Shown piece by piece: positions 9,125-20,694 of a stretch of 64,000 nt of DNA (position 1 is the first letter of the stretch; each line of letters begins with the position of its first letter). Under the pieces are notes generated by a model. That model did not search any database, was not told the DNA's origin, and saw only the letters and a program-made list of their open reading frames with translations. The translations under genes were made by a program, and so were the position numbers. Source of the stretch: Maniola hyperantus (Eukaryota; Arthropoda; Insecta; Lepidoptera; Nymphalidae); assembly GCF_902806685.2 (NCBI RefSeq), contig NC_048548.1, forward strand, positions 12,612,557 to 12,676,556. Direction: 5' to 3'.

Positions 9125-10437
9125 GAGCGGGCGGGCGGCGCGGCCGAACACACTGCAGGTTAGTGTACACAGTGTGTGTGATGAATGAAATCTCAATATT
9201 CCATACACTAAAGTCAAGTTTTTCAGTTCTGGGTTCTTGTGAATTCAGAAATTGATGTTTGCCTCAAAATCTATCGAACTTTAGAAAGAGGTTTAGGCTT
9301 CGTAGAGGATTGTCTCTGTCACTCATTCCTATGTGACGTCTTGTCGGTCTTAACGACAAAGACAACGCTCTACGAAACCGCTATCTCTTTCTTAAGGTCG
9401 ATGTACAATATTTCCTGTCGCGTACTGTAGGTGGACAAGTGATCTACCATAATTTCATCACAGCGGAACCCGGATGTAATTCTTGCTGATGCAACAAAAG
9501 CCATGCGCAGTTTCATGGTCGCACTTAATTGTAAAAATAAAACTATTAAAATCACACTTTCTACTTTCTCTTTTTTTCATGTTAGTGTAATTTTGAACTA
9601 AGCCATCGATTTGATACAAGTCAAGTTTTGACGAGTCATTTCGAAAATTGAATTTCACGCTTGTTTAGTTTCCTTCAACTGCGAGTAAAAGGTTACATGC
9701 AGTATTTTTATGGTTCCGTGCCTCCGTGCCGTGGCTATCGTATCTGTCAAGACAAAGTAATCAAAACCTATAGGGTATTTCCAGTTGTCGTAAACTTGCA
9801 CGAGTGCACGGTGAGCTAGGTGTGGGATCAAGAATTGTGCGAGTCTGACTCGCACTTGATTGGTTTTTTATTCACCAATTTATTTATTGCAGGTCAGGCA
9901 AATCGCACAGTGCCCCTGAACCGGTTCGACCCTAAGTACGCATCGTTCGGTCCGCGCGCGCCGCGCCCGCGCCCGCCCGCGCCGCCGCCCGCCCTCGCCA
10001 CCTTCTCGCCCGACGCGCCGCGCACCCACGCCCACGCGCACCAAGCCCACGCCACCCACACCACCCACCCTACCCATACCACCCACCCTACGCCGGACAA
10101 GTATGCGACAGTGCGCCCACAGCGCAGGACTGACCCGCAGCCGCTATCCGCCGCAGCACTCGAGTACAGGTAAAATCAAATGTTCTTTTAAACTGTGTGC
10201 TTAACTGCAATCACACCAAATAGTGAGTGATGATGCAGCCTAAGGTGGAGAGGAGAGAGCAGACCTGCTCAGTTCTGGGTATGGGTTGGGAATAAAAAAC
10301 ATTTTATTTACAGGAGCCTCCAACGCCCGCGACGCCAACCTAACAACAACCAACGCCGACAACGACAGCAACAACAGCAGCAACAACAACAACAACAACA
10401 CGACCAGCGCGACCTTTACGCCGTTACTGAGTTGTAG
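9125..10437 (+). CDS. tty: Possible C-terminal extension of tweety (readthrough or alternative splice)
   Basis: After the TGA the frame stays open for 34 bases to CAG|GTTAGT (phase 1). An exon at 9893-10169 and a last exon at 10314-10437 continue it in matching phase to TAG at 10435-10437, adding 144 codons beyond the TGA. The added tail is Pro-, His/Thr- and Gln-rich and carries 'PDKYATVRPQ', echoing the 'KYATL' of the normal C-terminus. Exon 10 joined directly to 9893 hits a stop within about 14 codons, so a readthrough of TGA or a phase-1 donor inside exon 11 (for example at the Gly-rich GGT codons) is needed. It could instead be 3' untranslated sequence. Confidence 0.5.
9262..9432. mobile_element. 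MITE-like inverted-repeat copy (family 'GCGGCCGAAAGTAATGTAC')
   Basis: It contains the inner part ('GTCTCTGTCACTCAT..CTATGTGACGT', 'GACAACGCTCTACGAA') and one end ('GTCGATGTACAATATTTC', 'GCGTACTGTA') of the element at 61113-61305. The other end is diverged. Confidence 0.55.
9893..10169 (+). CDS. tweety-linked exon 12 (extension)
   Basis: Acceptor TTTATTTATTGCAG and donor CAG|GTAAAA flank a 277-base block open in the frame set by the post-stop part of exon 11. It has a run rich in Pro/Arg/Ala and then His/Thr/Pro repeats (ACCCAC units, 10040-10092). The reverse strand is also open here, but that is a shadow of base composition. Confidence 0.55.
10314..10437 (+). CDS. tweety-linked exon 13 (Gln-rich end)
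   Basis: Acceptor TTTACAG. The frame continues from exon 12 (AG|G) through a CAA/CAG run coding mostly glutamine to 'DLYAVTEL' and TAG. The phase match across two introns argues for coding, although CAG-type repeats are easily open by chance. Confidence 0.5.
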
Positions 10438-11439
10438 CAGCGCCCCAAGCAGGTGACGATACGCCTCCGGTGCGACGATTGTAAATCTGCTACCAAACTT
10501 TAATTTGTGCCGATTCTATGCGTTATGTATATGACACTAAGGTTATTTTACGATATACCTGAAACAAGTGAGTTATGACTTATAATTGGACCTACTTATG
10601 CAACATGGAACCAATCCACACACATGCCAAAATTGAGATAAGTATACAGAAAGCTTTTAAAATGCACCTTCTATCAACCCTGTAAAAATCAAAATGATCT
10701 GACAATTCTAACATAGTAAAACATTTCTATGACAAAGTTATCAGTCCACATTTTAACAGTTGTTCAATAAACTAACAAGATCCATGTCCCATGGTAACCT
10801 GACAATCTAAGAAATCATTGAATTTTTATTTTTTTCATAAAGACCCATACCACATGGTCCCTTTTTATAAATCAATTTTGCAGAACCATGCGGGTTGGTT
10901 CTTTTTTGCAATAAAAATATGTCATAGTTCTATATTTTTACAAAGACTCACATTACTTGGTCCCTTGTTGATATAAATCAATATTTACAACATCTAAGAA
11001 AACATGTCCATTGAATCTGTGTTGTTTAATAAATTTCTTGAAAAAAATTATTTTTTAAAGTCAGTGATACCTAGTTACATTATTGTGATTCGCTAGTTTT
11101 TCTAAATTCAATTAAATTTTTCCCAAAATAACTACATTTTGAGTGGTAATTTTGTTTTGGTATGAATATGGCAACTTAATCTAATTTAATGGTAGATAAG
11201 TAGGTAATATTACAACGGCAACACTGTGCTTTAAAGCAGATTAGATCAGCTCGTTGTGTGATTTGTAAATTAATTTACTATTTCCAACAATGAAGAGAGA
11301 ATAAATATCAGGAGACAAACTATGATATTTTCTAGCTGCCGCCACTTAATTTTTTTTATTTAGCTTTGACCCTTACCACCTTAGAGTAAAACTTAGCACA
11401 GATTAGTTATTCTAACATTAAGAAATATACGTCTATTAG

Positions 11440-11890
11440 GTCTTTTCGTCACCTATACCCCAAAAGTCAGTCAGTGCATCATATCGGTTATGACTTACGG
11501 TGCCGAAACATGGACACTGACAGCCAGGCTAGTCTACAAATTCCAAATCGCTCAAAGCATTTGAAGAGAAAAGTTCGAAAAGAAGTAATTCGCCATAGAA
11601 CTAAAGCACATATAATAGATAATATGGCTCTTGAGGCTAGCACAATGAAGTAGCAGTGGGCTTGTCAGAAAACTGCTCAACCAAAGACTGTTGATAGCTG
11701 CTGAAATCGTAAGCTCCCCAGTGGCGACCGTGACTTGGAAAACGTATATCGGGACGCCCTATACGAGTATGGAGCACCCCCTGTGTGTGGAGCGATGACA
11801 TTCAGAGAGTGGCTACCATCAAATGAATGCAAAAAGTTTAAGATAGAAGAGGCCTGTGTCCAACAGCAGATGCAACTATAAAAAGACGAT
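11440..11890 (+). mobile_element. RTE-type LINE ORF remnant
   Basis: Frame fragments read like an RTE reverse transcriptase C-terminal region ('MTYGAETWTLTARL', then broken 'QRPVSNSRCNYKK'-like end). Stops and frameshifts are frequent. Confidence 0.65.
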
Positions 11891-11929
11891 GACTTTAAGC
11901 GTTTAACGTAGTTGTAGCGAATTTATAAA

Positions 11930-12790
11930 CGAAATTTGCGATACGCACTTGCCAAGTATAAGATATCGCACTACACCGATGATACTACCTTGTTTGCACC
12001 AGTGCTCGTCATATGGAAGAGCTACTTCTCAAAATGAAGTGTGTTAGTCTTAAGAGTTCAGATTAAAAATAAACCGCAGTAAATCTATGACGATGGTTGT
12101 AGACCGCACCAACAATAACTCGCCCGAAGTTACTCAAACTCTGAACTGGGAGGTTGTCCTATCCTGCATTTCTTGGTGCTTTAATCTCGAACAATGATGG
12201 TTGTGTAAAAGAAGTGAAGCGACTATGGCGATAGCAAGAACTGCAATGGAAAGGCTGAGGAAAATATGGAAAAACAGAAAGAAACATCACAAAAGCTACG
12301 AAGATCCGGCTTGTTTGGACATTTGTTTTTCTAATTTTTATACGCTGCGAAGATGTGAACTCTGCGACTGATTGAGAAGAAGATTGACGCTCTGGAGATG
12401 TCGTGCTGGAGGCGAAGAGTCTCATTGAACGAATTTCGCACCAACGACGTCTCTATACTCCAAGAACTGGGCATTAAACAACGTCTGTCATGTTCTTCGG
12501 ACATGTCTCCCGGCATTAGAGTGACTCCATTGAGCGTCTTGTAGTGCATGGCAAGGTGGAAGGTATCAGAGGGCGAGGAAGGTCACTTAAGCGATGGCCC
12601 GACCAGATTAAGTCCGCTGTGGGTGGTCTCGTGCACGAATGTACCAGACTATCAGCCAGAAGGCGACAAGTGGCGAATGCTCTTGAGGCGTAAAACATCA
12701 CTTCGTGAAAACGTCACTTCGTGATGACCACGGCCACTCTGCCAAGAATATTACGACGGAGCAGAAGAATATACGCGCAATCTAACCATT
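11930..12790 (+). mobile_element. Second broken non-LTR reverse transcriptase fragment
   Basis: Successive frames read like the C-terminal half of an insect endonuclease-reverse transcriptase, for example 'ARTAMERLRKIWKNR', 'KIDALEM.CWRR', 'FFGHVS' and 'SIERLVVHGKVEG'. It carries many frameshifts. The 3' end matches the minus-strand fragment at 54825-54975. Confidence 0.65.
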
Positions 12791-12844
12791 TTAGCCATCC
12801 TACCTGTATTAGCCTAACTTTGTGAGAAGTCTCTATTATTATTA

Positions 12845-13018
12845 AAAGAAAAGCTGACTGACTGACTGATCTATCACCACACAACTCAAACCACTGGACG
12901 GATCAGCTGAAATTTGGCATGTAGACAGCTATTATGACATCCGCTAAGAAAGGTTTTTGAAATTTAAAATAGGGGTTTGAGATTAGTGCAGTCCACGCGG
13001 ACGTAGTCACGGGCACAA
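12845..13018 (-). mobile_element. Helitron-like copy
   Basis: ACTGACTGACTGA is followed by 'CTGAAATTTGGCATG' and 'GTCCACGCGGACG', the order seen in the reverse orientation of the element at 5753-5987. The CTAG end is degraded. Confidence 0.55.
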
Positions 13019-13849
13019 ATGACAACTCATTCATGATTTTTATTTCATTTCAACAATAATTAATAGATAATATGCGTTTTTTTTAATTTTTACTATAAAA
13101 TTATGGCAATGTAACAAGGAACCAACCCACACACAGGTAATTTTCTACAAGGAACCATGACTTCTTTTTTATATTATTATTAAAACTGTTAATATTTTTC
13201 ATCAATATTATATTTGTATAGATAGTATAAACTATTTCCTACAATATTGTGAATAAACTTTATTCAAAATAACAAACATATCAAACGTACACAAAATTTT
13301 CACTTAAACGGCTTTTTCTCAAAACTATCATCGTGTGGGTTGATTCCATGTCGCATAAGTAGGTCCAATTTATTTATACTTTTCGTATATCCAGGACAAA
13401 AATAAGTTCAAGAATTGAAAACGACCAAAGACTTTATCTACCAATTGAGCATCGTTAAGTGACAATCCTGATGTATCAAACCCAGCACGGAATTTGTTAA
13501 CTGTACTAGTTTTCCATCATATGAGTAACCGAACGAAGCTGTGTGTTACATGCATGACCCTAAAGGTTATTTTACGATATACCCTAATTTAGTGAATTAT
13601 AATTGCGCCTTTATGCGTATTACTTTTCGTACACCAAGAATAAAAACAAGTCAAGAATTGGAACCGATTGAAGACATTATCTATCATCCGAATATCGCTA
13701 AGCGACTACCTTCATATATTCTTTCTTCGCTGATGCATCAAACACTATACGTAATTTTGCTAAATGTACCTATCTATATGAGAAGCCAAACAATTCTGTG
13801 CGTTATGTCTATGACATATAAAGTTTATTTTACGAAATAAACAATGAGC

Positions 13850-15580
13850 CATTGGACTGTTTGCGGTACTAAAAGCTCGTTTTTACGTAATCATAAAGAA
13901 AGTTTGTAATAAAAAAAGAATAGTTTAAAATGATCACTCAAACGTTTTCTATGTTGCAATATATTAATTACGGAGAGAGTGAAAAAGTAAAATCGACTTT
14001 AAAATCAAAAATATTCGGTTATGTATTAGAAAATTCGTTAAATGTTAGCTCAAAAATTGTAATAATTTAGGTTTGTACAATAGTGCTGGTACTATTGAAT
14101 ATTCTGGTACAAATAGTATAATACTAGTTATGGTGTTTTTCGCAAGTAATGGCCTACGATTCTGTCGTTCTTTAAAAGACTTTACATTTTACATTCTAGG
14201 GACTTAGTGCCTACGTTAGTAAATGAGTTAAAAAACTTTAGTTGCCAAAATATAACAACAAAAAAAATCTTAGTTGCCATATTATAAATGCTGTACTACT
14301 ATTATAAATGCTGTCTGTTACTTTTTCGCAGCTCAACCGCTAAACCGATCTTGAAGAAATTTGGCATGCAGATACATTGTATCCTTAAATCGAAGGAATC
14401 CCCCCCGGGATTGTTAAAAATCCTAAATCGAGTAAGTGATAATTGATATGGAATAATAACATGTCCATTACTTTTCGAATACGATCCGATGTTCATTTCC
14501 CTGATGGGGTCAGTATTTTATATCAGTACTTTCTATAAGTATGAACACCCAGATACGTAAGATAAACCTTTCTCGCAGTTTTGTATCAACAACGCGTTGT
14601 TGCGTTGATTTTACTTGAGCCGTTGTTTCCCTGATTTCTAAGGCAAAATCTACAAGTCTAATAAAATGGTTGAAGGTTGCCATTCGCAATATGACGATGC
14701 AAACGGTTTGGCATCTGCCTTAAACTATATAAAAACAATGTGTACAAACTGTATTTTTCTGTATATAACCATAAAAAAGTCCACGGAAGGCTGTGCTGTT
14801 GAATAACATTACTAAAATAAAATTTTCCCTGACCAATATCTTCGCGTTATAAAAAAATAACGCCTTAGGTAATTTTCTGATTTGTCGGTGCGGTGTGGTG
14901 CGGTATTTGCGGTAAAGGTATGACACGGTATCGTATCGGTACAAACGGTATAAACGGTATCGGTTAATGTTGTATCGGTATACACTGTGTCAGTATACGT
15001 GGTACCGGTTAGCACGGTAACGTTATGCGCGTTATCGAAAGCATATATGCAGGTGACACCGACAGAGCAAGAAATCACCTAAATCGCTAGACTGCGTCTT
15101 TTTCTGACTTTTTTTAGACTTTTTTCGCTCAACGTAGGATTAAGGTAACTTATTGTAGTCTTACTTTAAAAGTAACGATCACAAATCGACCTAAAATTAA
15201 ACGATTTCGACGGAAAGCAATCTGATTTTGCGGACGATTTTTTTTATCGGATTTAATTAGTTAATAACTGTGTATTATTAACTGATAAGTGAGTAAAAAA
15301 AGATATAGAATTAATTCAAGTGCGAATATTTGGAGTTTTATATTAAATTGTAATGGTTAATCAGTAAAATCATAGAATAGAGACGTAACAGAAGGTCCGC
15401 TCAATAAAATGTTCGATAACATTGGACACTTACACAGCAAGCTACGGCGAGCTTAGTCTATTCAGCTCAACATGTTGTCTTGGATGTTCAGTAGGCGATT
15501 AGTTCTACATCAACTCGTCAATCATGAGTGACAAAATATGATTGATAGAAAATTATTCAGATATTTTTCATATAAACATC
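13850..15580. other. Gene-poor stretch
   Basis: No gene was recognised. At 14290-14450 there is a Helitron-related fragment ('AGAAATTTGGCATGCAGATAC'). At 14882-15025 lies a degenerate GGTAT-rich array, listed separately. The rest is unremarkable AT-rich sequence. Confidence 0.5.
14882..15025. repeat. Degenerate CGGTAT-type short tandem array
   Basis: Repeated variants of ACGGTA(TC) recur every 6-15 bases ('GTGCGGTGTGGTGCGGTATT', 'CGGTATCGTATCGGTAC', 'AAACGGTATCGGT'). Minus-strand open frames here (Thr/Tyr/Val-rich) are translations of the repeat, not genes. Confidence 0.65.
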
Positions 15581-15584
15581 ATTC

Positions 15585-15705
15585 ATCATCATCATCATCA
15601 TGATCAACCCATCACCGGCTCACTACAGAGCGCGGGTCTCCTCTCAGAGTGAGAAGGGTTTTTAGCCATAGTCTATCACGCTGGCCATGTGCGGATTGGT
15701 AGACC
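15585..15705 (-). mobile_element. SINE tail fragment (ATGATG-tailed family)
   Basis: CATCATCATCATCATGATCAACCCATCACCGG and 'GTCTCCTCTCAGAGTGAGAAGG' are the reverse complement of the 3' part of the full copy at 54479-54800. Confidence 0.7.
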
Positions 15706-15811
15706 ACATCATCACCGCATAAGAAAATAGGCCGTCAGTCAAAGCCCTGAATGTGGCAAAACTGACACCAAAATCTATTTTCTAATGGATGCCAGGGGCT
15801 TACGTTGTCGT

Positions 15812-16021
15812 GTGTATATAACTCGTGCCAATAAACGAATCGAAAAGACCGGCGTTATTCATTTCCTCTCACTTACACTTGACCTGTGTGTAGTGTGCGA
15901 GTGAGATGGATTGCTTTTTTCTCCCTTTTACTTACACACTTAACTTGTGTGTAGTGTGTGAGTGAGAGGGATTAATAAGCGTTGGCGTTTATTCGTTTCA
16001 TTGGCACGAGTTATATATGCG
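15812..16021. mobile_element. 210-bp inverted-repeat element with two internal hairpin copies
   Basis: The ends TATATAACTCGTGCCAAT and ATTGGCACGAGTTATATA are inverted. Inside lie two direct copies of a hairpin-forming unit (TCACTTACAC...GTGTGTAGTGTGCGAGTGAGA and its variant). No open frame. Confidence 0.7.
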
Positions 16022-16849
16022 TCCATGTGTAAAAGCGTCTTAAGTTTTAACGCGCGTTTTATTGAGTGAGCCTTCTATTATTTTTCTATTTTGCGTTAAA
16101 ATGTAGAACAATTGGCTGTAAAGGAGTCGAGTAGATCCATGTTTGATATCGACATGTTACGAGATATTAGGCGGGAAAAGGCTTGGAGCCTTATTTGTAC
16201 ATCGTATATAAATAAATTGTATATAGACAATGAATATAAGTGTTTGTGTTTGCGGGCTGTAAATAGTTGAAGCTGGAGTGTTATATTGTATAATAATTTA
16301 TTTACTAACCATTTATTATTAGGTAATATTTTAATATAATTATATAGTGAAACAATTTTGTGTCCTAATTACTAAAGCTTCTGTCAAAATGAGGTAGAAC
16401 CCGCGCGGCATTTGGGACGCGAATTGCGAATGTATCGCACTTCATACCAGAATTATAGAGACCTATCCAAAAATAATTGGTTAATGTTAATTTCAAATGT
16501 AACTTTGTACCTTTCTACGCCACAATAGGCTTCTGTTTTAATAAAAATCGATGAAATGGGTCTTCCAGGATCGTATTCTTAAAATTTTGAGATAAGTTTC
16601 TATAATTCTAAACGTACCTACGCATGCATTAGGCTAAAGGCCGAAATAAATTATTATCAATGTTTATTATTAATCTGTCAATAAGTTACTTAGTGACGTT
16701 GTTAATTGTCAAAAAAGACCATACAATTTTAGACAAATAACGACGTTGCTAGTAACCCATCGACAGATTACAGATAGGATTGATTCTATTAATTTAATAA
16801 TTTCGGTTGTAAAATTATGTATATTGCATGTACATATATTGACTGTCAA

Positions 16850-17135
16850 TTTGAACATGTTCATACAACTCCTACCCTTCGCCTCAGGAAAGTCCAAAAG
16901 TCATTTGTGGGTATAACCTTTTATAACAAAATTCCGCAAACTATTTTGGACTTGCCTTTACACAAGTTTAAAAGTCTATTAAAGTATGCTCCTGAAAAAA
17001 GCATATTACACAATTAAAGATTATCTAAATGATAAAAGAGCGTGGATTTGATGACCTGCAGCTCGTTCCAGCAACGCGCGGGACTGCTAATACTTGTAAA
17101 AGTTTAATTGAATAAAAAATATTTTTATTTTATTT
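16850..17135 (+). mobile_element. LINE 3' end, reverse transcriptase C-terminus
   Basis: The frame from about 16817 reads 'KSFVGITFYNKIPQTILDL' and 'LHKFKSLLK', then after a frameshift 'DYLNDKRAW'. This is typical of the last part of a lepidopteran LINE. It ends in an AATAAAAAATATTTTTATTTT-like AT tail. Confidence 0.65.
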
Positions 17136-18270
17136 TTATATTATGTTATTGACATCATCCGCGTGAGAATGTCGCCTCCCGTATCCCGCGCGGGATACAA
17201 GTCAGTTTGACCAAAGCTTTATTGTAAAGAGGGTAGAGAGGTCACAAATAAGGGTCATTTTGACCGATTTTGATACAACTTAACCTAATTTATTTTATCT
17301 TAGTCAAAATGTATAGCTAAAGTGAACACTCCAGCTCTAACTGTATACATGCAAATTATTTCAAGCTAAGTTAATACTGTGTGATTGATATCTTTTTAAA
17401 GCTAACTTAGCTAAGGTATAGTTAACGGGAGTGAAAACTAGGACACATCTTCTGGGATTATAGAATCTCTTAATGGAATAATAGCGTTAATTTTATTGTT
17501 TATATTATAATTATTGTAAAAATCGGCTCAAAACGATTTTATCTAGTTCAAAATAGTGGACCTTATTGTATATAGAATAATGTTTAGAGATCTTTTCCTT
17601 GCTGTTATATGATATTTTTTTGAAGAATGAGATAAAATGACAAAATGGCAAGAATAAATGTTTAACTATCAAAACGTTAATCTTTATAAAAGATTGATTT
17701 TGAGAACTAACGTTAATTCGCTAATGGGTTTGTCACCGATTTATTGGGTGGAGATTCTACGGTAGCCGATTTTTTCCAGGCTCAATGAACACGTCCAAAC
17801 TCTTATACAATAATCGGATCGAGTTAGCTAGAGGTTCGGCCGGTTTTTTACATTGAGGCTGTTTGAGGCCTGTATAGTTCGAAAAAAGTTAGACATTTTG
17901 TCTTGTTTATATTTTATGTCAAACTTTAGCAAATATCATAGAACTAAGCAACCTTTTTTTAAGTAATCAGATTAATTCAAATTAAGCATTCCATCGTGTG
18001 TAGCCGAAAGATTGGAATTGGTAGCGATTTTAATCTGTATTCGACCTAAGTGCATGGTTATAAGGTGCAAATTTGTAACTGCCATTCGACGAACAAGAAG
18101 TTATTAATTTATTAATTAATGTAGTTTATACGGACAAAGTACTGCTGAAATGTAACACCACCAACGTATTTTTAATGAAAACGGAATATGATCACGGAAA
18201 TAACGCCGGACTATTTTGTATTTACATTGTAAAGGGAATATGGGGCTAGATGCGCACGACCAGTTTAATG
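17136..18270. other. AT-rich spacer without recognised features
   Basis: No gene, RNA or clear repeat structure was recognised on either strand. Confidence 0.4.
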
Positions 18271-18276
18271 GCTACA

Positions 18277-18415
18277 GCCGCACTCAGAGTCGCTAATCGT
18301 TACTTAAGATTGAGTTAAAACGAGACAGATCTATGTGAGAGATATAGCTCTGTCTCGTTTTAACTAAACTTAAATACTTAAATAACCGGTCAATTGCGAG
18401 TCGCACATGAACAGT
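18277..18415. mobile_element. MITE-like hairpin (GCCGCACTCAGAGTCGC family)
   Basis: GTTAAAACGAGACAGATCTA and its near-complement TATAGCTCTGTCTCGTTTTAAC form the arms. The outer left end GCCGCACTCAGAGTCGCTAA is shared with 22678-22775. Confidence 0.6.
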
Positions 18416-18489
18416 TCCGTATCATCGTACAAGAAATAACACTTTTTTTTTAATTTTAATGGCGGCCATTTTGAAATTATGATTTGTTG

Positions 18490-18645
18490 TTATAGCGACA
18501 ATAGAAATTTCAACTCTCTACCTATTAAAGGAATAATTTAGCTTTCTACTGGTGAAAGAATTTTCAAAATCGGTTCAGTAGTTCTAGAGATTACCCCCTA
18601 CAACAAACACACTTTACCTCTTTATAATATTAGTATAGATATTCG
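18490..18645. repeat. Dispersed repeat fragment
   Basis: It shares 'GCTTTCTACTGGTGAAAGAA', 'TTTTCAAAATCGGTT' and 'CCTCTTTATAATATTAGTAT' with 41830-41945. The family is not identified. Confidence 0.5.
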
Positions 18646-19700
18646 AGTCGTGTGCGTCTAGCCTTATTTCGCATTATTGTAAGCTCAAAAGATTTCACGT
18701 TAATATTATAATTACTGCAATTTTCGCGATCATCTTTCTACTAATAGTCTTGTTAGATGTAAATTTGTATACAACGACTTCCACAAATCAAAACCTAGTA
18801 AGTGATTTAAATTGAAATTTTACAGATTGTGTATATTTAAAATCTCATTTTGATTTATTAAGAAGATCGTCTAGTTCTAAATTTTAATATAAAAAGCGAT
18901 AACATATAGTTCAATTTTCATAATTTTTAGAAATGTAGATATTATAATGAAGAACTATGCTCGTACGTACGTTTTAATTTTAAAGAAATATTGCTTGGAT
19001 TTAAAACGTTATCAGCCGAAACAATATTTCAAGCATAAAATGCAGACAATACGCCTACTGGACTTGCAACTCTCTCAATCTTTCAAAAGTGGCGCCAGAT
19101 AGCATTTTTGAAAATACCTCCTCGCGTCGCGTTTTGTCACTAGACGTAGACGATTTTTTGTATAGTTATCTTCAGTCTTATTTATTCAAGTTAACATCGC
19201 AAGCGCATATCATTTTTCTGAATTTTGGACGGTTAAATGTATAATAATGAATAAATGTCGATTGCAAAATGTGTACAAACAAATAAACAGACAAGGAAAC
19301 TAGATAATTTGCATTGACAGCTTGAATAGTGTTTAAAAATTCAAGTCTCCAGCTCATCGAGAAGATAGGTTAATATTTATACCAAACAGAAAATAAATAC
19401 ATAGACAAGAAAGTGAGTTCATGAAAACATGATGAAAACAATTTTTGTCACTTACTAAGTTCTTATGTGTGACGGCCGGATTAGTTTTAAGCGAAATGGT
19501 ACCAGTTTTTATTCAATATTATGATAGTGAATTTTGTGACAATTTACAACGATGTTTTATGGTCAAATTACAATGGTGACATATTTATGGTCAAAGGTAA
19601 TTATGTACGTAGCTCTCGGCAATCTACGCTTTGAACATAGCCGCGTTTTCAGCCTGCATGTCGCATAGCAAAGAGAGAGACGACGCTCTACGAAGCTGAA
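18646..19700. other. AT-rich spacer without recognised features
   Basis: Nothing coding or structured was recognised on either strand. Confidence 0.4.
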
Positions 19701-19705
19701 GCTGT

Positions 19706-19850
19706 CGATCTCCACCTAACCGAAGCGGAGAGAAGATGTGTATAGTCAACCAATCATATTTTTAAAAGATGACGTGATAATTTTTTCGCATCATCTATTA
19801 TGAATCTGATTGGTCGACTGTTAGCTCTCCTCTCCGCTTAGTTGGAGACC
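19706..19850. mobile_element. MITE-like inverted repeat (TCTCCACCTAACCGAAG)
   Basis: The left arm TCTCCACCTAACCGAAGCGG is mirrored by CCGCTTAGTTGGAGA at the right, and CCAATCATA by TGATTGGTCGACT inside. It abuts the next element directly. Confidence 0.55.
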
Positions 19851-19852
19851 GG

Positions 19853-20134
19853 CGGGGTGATTACGTATCTCGCGACAGGCGTAAATCTCGCAATCATCAT
19901 CATCATCAACCAATAGACGTCCACTGCTGGACATAGCTGGCAACCCGTTGAGCTATGTCGGTTACTCCAGTTCTCCTACGGATCTCATTTCTGATTTGAT
20001 CATGTAGAGAAACTCCAAGCATAAATCTCTCCATCGCCCGCTGAGTGACTCTGAGCCTTCTTATGAGGCCCGTAGTTAGCGACCATGTCGCGTTGCTGTC
20101 GCTACTGCAACGTTTTACGTAATCACCCCGCGGG
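19853..20134. mobile_element. Inverted-end element GGGGTGATTACGTA with nested RTE piece
   Basis: The left end GGGGTGATTACGTATCTCGC and right end TTTTACGTAATCACCCC are inverted. The inside carries a minus-strand RTE ORF fragment (about 19915-20095). A second copy in the opposite orientation is at 24862-25075. Confidence 0.6.
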
Positions 20135-20479
20135 CCTTACTGCCATGTACTGATCGCTTGTTGACCGGTTGAATTCGTCGCGTGGTTCAGAGCGTCAATA
20201 AAGATATCCGAGGACTGTTTTATTTCTTTTGTTCTCAGCGTTATTTCACGGTACCGTAAATAAGCAGTGTATTCGCCAAAGATAATGCATAATTTAATTA
20301 TAAGTATAGATTAATTGTAAGGATACGTTGTAAGATTTTTAGAATTTCCGTGGCTGCTGCGTATAATTGTTTTTTTATTATTTTAAACATTTGGCACTTA
20401 GATGGTTTTTCACTTGGGTTGTGTACGGACTAACTTCCAGTCTAGAAGACTGAAGCACCATGTAAGAAAAGAAAATAGA

Positions 20480-20600
20480 ACCTCGTGTTTACTAAAGATA
20501 AATTATATATACTTAGTGTATTTCTACGGCTACTCACGTATCCAGTCGATGTTAGCCCTACTAGTTTCGAACCCATCCGGGGTCCTTTATCAAGGGGGTC
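20480..20600. repeat. Half copy of the MITE at 21040-21196
   Basis: 'GTTAGCCCTACTAGTTTCGAA' and 'CATCCGGGGTCCTTTATCA' match the left half of the complete copy. Confidence 0.55.
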
Positions 20601-20694
20601 AGTTCGCGCACGCGGTAGAAATAATGGAAACCACTCACGATAGTTTAAACGCTAAAATAAAGATAAATTCACTATAGGTATGTGCGTGACACGT

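Larger units (their letters stand above)
10586..13368. mobile_element. 2.8-kb insertion with inverted ends (TTGGACCTACTTATGC)
   Basis: The left end TTGGACCTACTTATGCAAC is mirrored at the right (GCATAAGTAGGTCCAA), with further inverted copies of 'GGAACCAACCCACAC' inside both ends. The interior holds two broken LINE frames and a Helitron-like piece and has no intact transposase. The exact target duplication was not resolved. Confidence 0.6.
10510..13835 (+). repeat. Diverged tandem duplication (about 300-bp unit) split by an insertion
   Basis: Unit one begins near 10515 ('GCGTTATGTATATGACACTAA', 'GGTTATTTTACGATATACC'), stops at 10585 and resumes at 13369 ('ACTTTTCGTATATCCAGGAC'). Unit two runs about 13535-13830 with the same words in the same order ('GGTTATTTTACGATATACCC', 'ACTTTTCGTACACCAAG', 'AAGTCAAGAATTG'), ending with another 'GCGTTATGTCTATGACA'. 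It lies just downstream of tweety and may be its 3' untranslated or flanking DNA. Confidence 0.6.

Noticed and set aside
9880..10100. Minus-strand Gly/Val/Trp-rich open frames
   Set aside because: Shadow of the Pro/His/Thr-rich exon on the plus strand.
14720..15078. Minus-strand open frames rich in Thr, Tyr and Arg
   Set aside because: Translation of the degenerate GGTAT array, with no homology or splice structure.
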